Assembly (NCBI RefSeq): GCF_001659605.2
Contig: NC_035172.2
Location: 32,291,342 to 32,355,341, forward strand
Reading direction: 5' to 3'
DNA: 64,000 nt
Source: Manihot esculenta
Taxonomy: Eukaryota; Streptophyta; Magnoliopsida; Malpighiales; Euphorbiaceae
A program made the position numbers and the translations under genes. The notes under the pieces are model-generated. The model did no database searches, was not told the DNA's origin, and worked only from the letters and a program-made list of their open reading frames with translations. This document shows positions 56,982-64,000 of this stretch, one piece after another (the stretch's first letter is position 1; every line of letters begins with the position of its first letter).

Positions 56982-58469
56982 AACTGCTGCCATCTCAAGG
57001 TCATGTGTGGGGTAATTTAACTCATGCTTCTTTAGCTGCCTAGAAGCATAAGCAATCACCCTTTCATTCTGCATAAGCACACAACCCAGTCCCACACGGG
57101 ACGCATCACAAAAGACTGTAAAGTCCTCATCACTAGATGGCAGAGCTAACACTGGTGCTGAAGTCAACCTCTTCTTAAGCTCTTTGAAACTCTCCTCGCA
57201 CTGGTCGGTCCACAGAAACTTCTGATTCTTCCTGGTTAGTCTGGTCAGAGGAGCTGCTATCTTTGAGAAGTCCTGAACGAACCTCCTGTAGTAACCTGCC
57301 AAACCCAAGAAACTTCTAATCTCCGTCACTGAAGTGGGTCTAGGCCAGTTAGCCACAGTTTCTGTCTTCTTGGGATCTACCTCAATACCATTCTCTGACA
57401 CTACATGCCCCAAGAACGAAATGCTCCTCAGCCAGAACTCACATTTAGAGAACTTGGCATACAAGCCATGTTCCCTTAAAGTCTGCAAGACCAACCGCAG
57501 ATGATGGGCATGCTCCTCTGCATTCCTGGAATACACTAAGATATCATCTATGAAGACAATAACAAAGTGATCCAGGTACTGGCTAAACACTCTGTTCATG
57601 AGATCCATGAATACTGCAGGGGCGTTAGTTAACCCGAACAGCATCACAAGGAACTCAAAATGCCCATATCTGGTCCTGAAAGCCGTCTTTGGCACATCCT
57701 CATCCCTTATCCTTAGCTGATGGTACCCCGATCTTAGATCTATTTTGGAGAAACATCCCGCTCCGGCTAGCTGGTCGAATAGATCATCGATCCTAGGCAA
57801 TGGGTACCTATTCTTGGTAGTGACTTTGTTCAACTGCCTGTAGTCGATACAAAGTCTAAGGGATCCATCCTTCTTCCTCACAAACAAGACCGGAGCACCC
57901 CAAGGTGAGGTACTCTGTCGGATGAAACCCTTTTCTACCAGCTCTTGCAATTGCTCTTTCAACTCCTTCAACTCGGCTGGAGCCATCCTGTAGGGAGGGA
58001 TAGAGATCGGTCTAGTGCCAGGCACCAACTCTATCTCGAACTCTATCTCCCTAGCAGGTGGTAAACCTGGAAGCTCATCCGGAAAAACATCCTGAAACTC
58101 TCTAACAACTGGCACCGAGGCCGGTTCCCTGACCTGACTGTCTAGCTCTCTCACATGAGCTAAGTACCCCTGACATCCCTTCCTAAGCAACCTACGAGCC
58201 TGAAGAGCTGATATCAGACCTCTAGGTGTGCCCCTCTTGTCTCCTCTGAAGACGACCTCTGACCCGTCCTGATCTCTGAACCTGACTACCTTGTCCCTGC
58301 AGTCCAAGGTAGCACCATGGGTAGATAGCCAATCCATCCCTAGAATGACATCAAAGTCTATCAAATCTAGAACCACAAGGTCGGCGGAGAGGCATCTTCC
58401 CTCAAAAAAAACTGGACTGTACTGGCAGACTGACACTGCCACTGACGGGTCACACTTGGGTCCACTGAC
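56982..58469 (-). pseudogene. Gypsy element 1 pol: protease end, RT and truncated RNase H
   Basis: Open from ATG at 58442 and in the same frame as the upstream protease across a TAG at 58472-58470. Landmarks by residue from 58442: [12 protein letters not shown] (29-40, end of protease), [20 protein letters not shown] (179-198), [12 protein letters not shown] (234-245), the RT catalytic box [10 protein letters not shown] (296-305), [11 protein letters not shown] (379-389) and [10 protein letters not shown] (444-453, RNase H). Pol leaves the family sequence after [12 protein letters not shown] (residue 487). One oddity: the conserved [10 protein letters not shown] reads [12 protein letters not shown] copies the element's RNA into DNA. 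This copy lacks integrase and half of RNase H and cannot transpose alone. Confidence 0.92.
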
Positions 58470-58990
58470 CTATAGGGGACACTCTAACCCAGAGACTATC
58501 AGACCTAACCTCTCAACGGCTCTCGGAGCAATAAATGAATGAGATGCACCCGGGTCCATTAATGCATACACATCAGAACACCCAATGACGAGATTACCTG
58601 ACACCACGGTGTTGGATGTGTTAGCCTCCTGCTGTGTCATGGTGAAGATCCTGGCTGGAGCTGATGGACCTTCACCTCGGGAACCAGAAGAAGAGGCTGC
58701 CCCTCTCCCTCTACCTCTGCCACTGCCCTGAGTTGTGGCTGGAACTGCTGGCTGTGCCACACTACCAGAAGCTGTCTGCTGGGGCTGGCCCATAAAAGGC
58801 GCTCTAGGACAATCCCGAGCTATGTGTCCCTCCTGTCCACATCTGAAACATGCATTAGTCCCAGCTCGACACACTCCCCTGTGTGGTCTTCCACATCTCT
58901 GGCATTCTGTACCATCTGAGCCTGAGCTCGAGCCACCGCCAAATCTCAGACCGGATTTCAACTTGTTCCAAAACTTATTCTTCTTCGGCT
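58470..58990 (-). pseudogene. Gypsy element 1 zinc knuckle and protease start
   Basis: A 163-residue open stretch (58961-58470) with the CCHC knuckle CFRCGQEGHIARDC (nucleic-acid binding), a glycine/arginine-rich linker and the aspartic protease site MDPGASHSFI, where D-P-G replaces the usual D-S/T-G. It ends VSGLECPL-TAG in the middle of protease, and the reading continues in the same frame beyond the TAG. It lies one base back (-1) from the gag frame, overlapping it over about 150 bases. Confidence 0.88.
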
Positions 58991-60223
58991 TCTTGGTGGT
59001 GCTATCCCACCTCTTCTTACCTGAGCTCTGAGAAGAGAAACCTGGTCCTCCTCTGCTTGGGGTCTTAACCCCTGAAGACTGGGCACTGACTGCTTCACTG
59101 ACCCCTCAACTATAGCACTTGCCTCCATTCTTCGAGCCATATCCACCACAGTGTGGAAACTTTCTCTCTCAGCTGACTGAACCAACGAGGAGTACCTGGA
59201 ATGCAGCTTCATCACATATTTCTTGGCTTTCTTCGTATCTGAATCTAGAGCTTGCCCTGAAATAGGCAATAGCTCCAAGAATTTATCCGTGAACTCCTCT
59301 ACACCCATGTGCTCTGACTGCCTCAGTTGTTCAAACTCAATCATCTTCAGTTCTCTAGAACTGTCTGGAAAAGCCCATCCAGCGAACTCATTCGCAAATT
59401 CTTCCCATGTCATACCGTCTAGTCTCGGGTCCACATAACACTTGAACCATTCCCGTGCCTTCTTGCACTTTAAAGTGAACCCTGCCATCTGAATGGCCCT
59501 GCTGTCACTTGCCCCTAGCTCATCAGTTATTGTCTTCACTACTCTCAGATACTCAAAGGGGTCATCCCCTGACTTGTATTTGGGAGCATCTAGCTTGAGG
59601 TAATCTGTCATCTTTATCTTGCTCCCATCGACTGAGCTAGGTCTAGGAGGTTGAGTAACTAGGGCTGCTGGTTCTGTAGGTGGTGGAGGTGGAGGTGCAG
59701 CATTCCCCGAGGTGGGGTTTGCCGGGTTTGGATAGAAGGGTGAGGGTGGATAAGCTGGGTACTGTGTGTATGGTGGGTAGAAAGGTGGATAAGGCATGTA
59801 GGTAGGGTAGGGGTTAAAGCTGGAGTAATCCGATGTGCCTCCCATCGGATACCCTGAACCCTGTGGGAAGGGTGGATAATGGGGTGGAAAACCATACCCC
59901 GAGGCCTGGACGCCTCCCTGAGACTCCCCTGTCCCTTCTTCCTGCATGCTCACATCCAGGTTCCCATCCCTCCTCTGATCCTCTTCCATCACCTCCCTCA
60001 CATCTGAAGAACTTCCTCCTCTATCAGTCCCCCTTCTGCTGGCATCAAAAGACCTTCTAGGGTCCCTTGACACTCTATCTCTGTTGGCTCTACAAGACAT
60101 TGCCCTAGGCAATATAGGAGGACGGGCGCTCGTGCCCTCATCCTCAGGTGGCACTCCAGTCAATCGCGCAGATCGACGAGTTCCTCTCATCCTATTCTCT
60201 GAAAAACAGCTCATAACAAGCAA
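58958..60223 (-). pseudogene. Gypsy element 1 gag
   Basis: A 421-residue open frame; the likelier start is the internal MRGTRRSARLTG at residue 12. It has a proline/tyrosine-rich region (100-165), then the Retrotrans_gag domain (about 205-355) with LDAPKYKSGDDPFEYLRVV, CKKAREWFKCYVDPRL, WEEFANEFAGWAFPDS and FEQLRQSEHMGVEEF. The end (after VEGSVKQSVPSLQG) runs out of the family frame and stops at 58958. In a single-ORF gag-pol the natural continuation would be in the -1 frame. Gag builds the particle that packages the element RNA. Confidence 0.85.
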
Positions 60224-60440
60224 ACATTAGCATCATATGGTTCATGTGGGCACACATGAACCCTCATCGCATACATCACATAGCATAGCATATCATTAAT
60301 GCACATGCATAAAGTCATGGCATTTCACATCATCATGCAAGACAGGACTCAACATCCTATCCTAGTGGACATGACCTTCCTATTGTGCTTGACCTTCTAG
60401 AACATCTATGAGCCCGACACTCTAGGTCCGACCACATGAA
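60224..60440 (-). other. Leader between primer site and gag of element 1
   Basis: An untranslated leader without a reading frame. It contains repeated CATCATATG/CATAGCATA-like words. Confidence 0.6.
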
Positions 60441-60458
60441 CCTAGGGCTCTGATACCA
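60441..60458 (-). other. Primer-binding site (initiator tRNA-Met)
   Basis: On the minus strand, three bases after the 5' LTR end: TGGTATCAGAGCCCTAGG. The TGGTATCAGAGC start is complementary to the 3' end of plant initiator tRNA-Met, the usual primer of many gypsy and copia elements. Confidence 0.9.
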
Positions 60459-61084
60459 TTCTGTAACGCCCCGAAAATCGGACCGCTACCGGCGCTAGGA
60501 TCCGGGTCGACTTAAGGCCGCCGGGACCCGTAGCAAGCCTGACATAAAACCTGTAAACCTGTATAATCCCATACATGATCAACAACATGCATAAAAATTT
60601 AAACTTTTCTTCATACATACTGTCATCAACTAACTCAACCTGTGCATACTCTGAACATATACATAACATAGTCCCTCTGTGGGATCTCATCAAGCCTTAA
60701 AGGCAAAACAACCTGTGTTGAGTTAGTTTACATAAACATCATAACATAAGACCATGTATATACAAAAGGGATTAACAATATATTATGGTCAAGCACAACT
60801 CTATCCTCAATGACCTCATTACATAACATCCTGAATATTTTTACATTTCATCATAATACAATTGTCATGTCCACAAACTAACTATTACATACATATGACT
60901 TTTTCTTCTTGCCTTCTCTATCTATCCCGTACCTGCAAACCTGGGGGTTAGGGGAGAGGGGTGAGCTAGATGCCCAGTGAGTAGAACTATAAAAAGAATA
61001 TTTAAAACATGCTATCATGAAATGCGTCACTGCACAAACAAATCACACCACGGATGGACTGATTCAAAAAATCCCTCAACTCCA

Positions 61085-61242
61085 TGCCCGGCCCTATTAT
61101 GGGCACCACAGGACTTCGTATTGCCCGGCCCTATTATGGGCACCACAGGACTTCGTACTCGGAGTTATTGCCCGGCCCTATTATGGGCACCACAGGACTT
61201 CGTATTGCCCGGCCCTATTATGGGCACCACAAGACTTCGTAT
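61085..61242 (-). repeat. Four-copy subrepeat in LTR F
   Basis: Four nearly perfect copies of GCCCGGCCCTATTATGGGCA followed by CCACAGGACTTCGTA. They start near 61086, 61122, 61167 and 61206. The unit is homogeneous within this LTR but different from those in copies A, C and D. Confidence 0.9.
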
Positions 61243-61611
61243 TTAGAAGGCTAATGAATCATCCTAATGTCCATCCACTATCATCTATCACAACAATACA
61301 ATGCGGCATAGTCGTGAATTCTAATGCAAACAACCTATAATATGATCATGATGCATGAAGCATGATAAAAGCATTTCATTTCTCAATTTAAAAGGTTAAG
61401 TTTAGTTCCACTCACCTCTGGCTGACTCTGACAAACTCTGTAGCAGCTGGCTCACTGCTGGGGTCCTTGGTTCCTCGGGTCCGAACCTACACAGGTGGAC
61501 TCCAATGAGGGACCAAACATACATAAACATAACTCTAATATATATTCCCCAAAAACCCCCTAAAACATCCTGAAAATATCACATAGAGATATGCATGAAG
61601 TGGCTGAACAG

Positions 61612-61756
61612 GGCACTTTCGGCGGCACCTTCGGCGGCCGAAAGTGCCAGACAGAGACGAAAGTCTCTTTTCGGGGGCAACTTCGGCAGCCGAAAGGCCT
61701 GCCTCCCCAGCCATGTTCGGCGGCCGAAAGTGCCTTCGGCTGCCGAACCTGGTTTC
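61612..61756. repeat. Palindrome cluster, transcribed part of LTR F
   Basis: TTTCGGCGGCACC, TTCGGCGGCCGAAA, TTCGGCAGCCGAAA, TTCGGCGGCCGAAA and TTCGGCTGCCGAAC. Confidence 0.85.
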
Positions 61757-62287
61757 TGCCAGAGGGCAGAAACTTGGCTCCTTTGTGCATTTTCGCCTCC
61801 AAACTCACCAATCATGCATATATCTCAACCAAATCAAGCATACAAGTTCCTAGGGGCCTCAAAACATCAAATACCCCAACTACAACACTTCAAACACCCA
61901 CAATCAACACACATTGACCAAAACATCAATATTAACCCATAACTCAAAACATAACCTAACATGCATTTCTACTCATAGATCTAGCATAAAACTTACTTAA
62001 AATATATAAGGAGCTTAAGATCGGCCCTTACCTCTTGAAGATCGAGAGGAAGACGACCCAAACTTGGAGATCCACGAAAATGAGCTCCTGAGTTCCCAAA
62101 GCTCCAAAACTTGGTTTAAAAGCTCAAAACTTGCAATGTGAGTTTAAAACTCAAGAAAAATGAAAGAGATTTGGAGGAAGAACACAAGAGTTGCAAAAGG
62201 AAGGTCGGAAGCTTGCTGTGGCCGAAAATGGGAGAAAGCTCGCCCATTTCGGCTAAGTGCCCCATTTATAGGTGGCTGGCCAGGCCA

Positions 62288-62452
62288 CGTTCGGGGGCCG
62301 AATGTGCCTCCGCATCCATGCAATGTTCGGCGGCCGAACTTGACTTTCGGCGGCCGAACCTGGACTGCCCTCACTCATGCTTTCGGGGGCCTAACGTGCC
62401 TCCAAAACGCATGCATGTTCGGCGGCCGAACTTGACTTTCGGCGGCCGAACC
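62288..62452. repeat. Palindrome cluster, promoter side of LTR F
   Basis: TTCGGGGGCCGAA, then twice the paired arrangement TTCGGCGGCCGAACTTGACT followed by TTCGGCGGCCGAACCTGG, with a TTCGGGGGCC half-site between. The pair forms a near-exact direct repeat of about 38 bases (62329-62366 and 62418-62455). Confidence 0.88.
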
Positions 62453-62627
62453 TGGGTTTTCCTCCAATGCTATTTTCATGTAACAACTTATTTAAAATCA
62501 TACTTAAAACATTAAAATACATGAAAACATTTTGTAAAAACATGCTTTTACCCATCTAGAGGTTTCCGACACCCAAATTCTACCGGACGGTAGGAATTCC
62601 GATACCGGAGTCTAGCCGGGTATTACA

Positions 62628-63028
62628 TCTATCTCCCTAGCAGGTGGTAAACCTGGAAGCTCATCCGGAAAAACATCCTGAAACTCTCTAACAATTGGCA
62701 CCGAGGCCGGTTCCCTGACCTGACTGTCTAGCTCTCTCACATGAGCTAAGTACCCCTGACATCCCTTCCTAAGCAACCTACGAGCCTGAAGAGCTGATAT
62801 CAGACCTCTAGGTGTGCCCCTCTTGTCTCCTCTGAAGACGACCTCTGACCCGTCCTGATCTCTGAACCTGACTACCTTGTCCCTGCAGTCCAAGGTAGCA
62901 CCATGGGTAGATAGCCAATCCATCCCTAGAATGACATCAAAGTCTATCAAATCTAGAACCACAAGGTCGGCGGAGAGGCATCTTCCCTCAAAAAAAACTG
63001 GACTGTACTGGCAGACTGACACTGCCAC
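62628..63028 (-). pseudogene. Gypsy element 2 pol fragment (end of protease and linker to RT)
   Basis: From [10 protein letters not shown] to [12 protein letters not shown], then cut by LTR F. It differs from element 1 by one residue (SVPIVREF versus SVPVVREF). Confidence 0.88.
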
Positions 63029-63055
63029 TGACGGGTCACACTTGGGTCCACTGAC

Positions 63056-63576
63056 CTATAGGGGACACTCTAACCCAGAGACTATCAGACCTAACCTCTC
63101 AACGGCTCTCGGAGCAATAAATGAATGAGATGCACCCGGGTCCATTAATGCATACACATCAGAACACCCAATGACGAGATTACCTGACACCACGGTGTTG
63201 GATGTGTTAGCCTCCTGCTGTGTCATGGTGAAGATCCTGGCTGGAGCTGATGGACCTTCACCTCGGGAACCAGAAGAAGAGGCTGCCCCTCTCCCTCTAC
63301 CTCTGCCACTGCCCTGAGTTGTGGCTGGAACTGCTGGCTGTGCCACACTACCAGAAGCTGTCTGCTGGGGCTGGCCCATAAAAGGCGCTCTAGGACAATC
63401 CCGAGCTATGTGTCCCTCCTGTCCACATCTGAAACATGCATTAGTCCCAGCTCGACACACTCCCCTGTGTGGTCTTCCACATCTCTGGCATTCTGTACCA
63501 TCTGAGCCTGAGCTCGAGCCACCGCCAAATCCCAGACCGGATTTCAACTTGTTCCAAAACTTATTCTTCTTCGGCT
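63056..63576 (-). pseudogene. Gypsy element 2 zinc knuckle and protease start
   Basis: Same as 58470-58990 except one residue (GLGFGG for GLRFGG). CCHC knuckle and DPGASHSFI site present. It ends at the identical TAG. Confidence 0.88.
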
Positions 63577-64000
63577 TCTTGGTGGTGCTATCCCACCTCT
63601 TCTTACCTGAGCTCTGAGAAGAGAAACCTGGTCCTCCTCTGCTTGGGGTCTTAACCCCTGAAGACTGGGCACTGACTGCTTCACTGACCCCTCAACTATA
63701 GCACTTGCCTCCATTCTTCGAGCCATATCCACCACAGTGTGGAAACTTTCTCTCTCAGCTGACTGAACCAACGAGGAGTACCTGGAATGCAGCTTCATCA
63801 CATATTTCTTGGCTTTCTTCGTATCTGAATCTAGAGCTTGCCCTGAAATAGGCAATAGCTCCAAGAATTTATCCGTGAACTCCTCTACACCCATGTGCTC
63901 TGACTGCCTCAGTTGTTCAAACTCAATCATCTTCAGTTCTCTAGAACTGTCTGGAAAAGCCCATCCAGCGAACTCATTCGCAAATTCTTCCCATGTCATA
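63544..64000 (-). pseudogene. Gypsy element 2 gag (C-terminal part)
   Basis: The C-terminal 151 codons of gag, identical in translation to element 1 and with the same out-of-frame end. The N-terminal part lies beyond the window. Confidence 0.88.

Larger units (their letters stand above)
56982..60461 (-). mobile_element. Long-LTR gypsy element 1, internal region (truncated pol)
   Basis: The minus-strand internal region belongs to the 5' LTR at 60462-62627. It has a primer-binding site, a 230-bp leader, gag, zinc knuckle plus protease, reverse transcriptase and the first part of RNase H, then an abrupt end at 56981 against LTR E. Integrase and the 3' LTR are missing. The sequence is otherwise fresh: pol is open for about 490 codons. 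Inactivating features are a frame change between gag and the zinc knuckle and one in-frame stop before pol. The primer site and gag-pol order fit a Del/Tekay-like gypsy, but without an integrase chromodomain the lineage cannot be confirmed. Confidence 0.9.
60462..62627 (-). mobile_element. Long-LTR gypsy family, 5' LTR of element 1 (copy F)
   Basis: A complete 2166-bp LTR, plus-strand ends TGTAACGCCCC and GGGTATTACA. It contains a four-copy subrepeat (61085-61242), palindrome clusters (61612-61756, 62288-62452) and a TATA box read on the minus strand near 62275-62265. It is followed on its 3' side by the primer-binding site of element 1. On its 5' side (62628) begins the pol of a second, nearly identical element, so element 1 appears to have inserted there. 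Confidence 0.9.
62628..64000 (-). mobile_element. Long-LTR gypsy element 2 (partial, runs out of window)
   Basis: A second copy of the gag-protease region, offset exactly 4586 bases from element 1 (58042-59414), with only two substitutions noticed over about 1370 bases. It begins in pol at the LPPAREID segment (62628), directly against LTR F, and continues to the right end of the window inside gag. It has the same TAG before pol (63056-63058) and the same gag frame change. The left half of its pol is missing. Confidence 0.9.

Noticed and set aside
1..64000. tRNA, rRNA or organellar insert
   Set aside because: No tRNA cloverleaf, rRNA core segment or plastid/mitochondrial gene was recognised; the only tRNA-related sequences are primer-binding sites.

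Overview
The window is nuclear DNA of a flowering plant. It is very AT-rich, dense in retrotransposons, and carries introns with GT-AG ends. Its one intact gene encodes a BAM/CLAVATA1-type receptor kinase, and its gypsy elements use the plant initiator-tRNA-Met primer site. The gene and repeat flavour suggest a eudicot, perhaps Malpighiales/Euphorbiaceae (cassava or rubber-tree relatives). That placement is an inference from memory and not a search.

Layout. 1-4239: three stacked copies of a roughly 2.1-2.3 kb gypsy LTR, at least two of them broken. 4240-8805: a decayed LINE ending in a poly(A) run. 8806-18536: AT-rich intergenic DNA with MITE-like repeats, an LTR-like remnant and a LINE scrap. 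18537-26585: a minus-strand gypsy element (Tat-like gag-pol, 4/5-matching TSD) split by a solo LTR that has a perfect TCTTC duplication. 28878-33290: a decayed but intron-containing pseudogene of peroxisomal/glyoxysomal NAD-malate dehydrogenase. 33291-39491: intergenic, with LTR-like and MITE copies. 39492-43046: the two-exon BAM1-like LRR receptor kinase on the minus strand, apparently intact (1013 residues). 43047-47956: its upstream region and AT-rich spacer. 47957-52075: a deletion-derived gypsy element that keeps gag, a pol tail and a 3' tandem array between two LTRs. 53233-54100: a large imperfect inverted repeat built from LTR pieces. 54101-55058: a fragment of a putative gypsy-type transposon gene. 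55092-64000: minus-strand copies of the long-LTR gypsy family. Here one copy (5' LTR, PBS, gag, protease, RT, truncated RNase H) has gone into a second copy that runs out of the window.

The only gene likely to work for the host is the receptor kinase, a plasma-membrane receptor of the family that perceives CLE peptides. Everything else with coding traces is a transposon or a pseudogene. The long-LTR family (six copies or fragments) carries clusters of a GC-rich palindrome, TTCGGCCGCCGAA and variants, on both sides of its TATA box. The two near-identical gag-pol copies share the same frame change and the same in-frame stop. All coordinates were read by eye; element boundaries without a visible target-site duplication are approximate.
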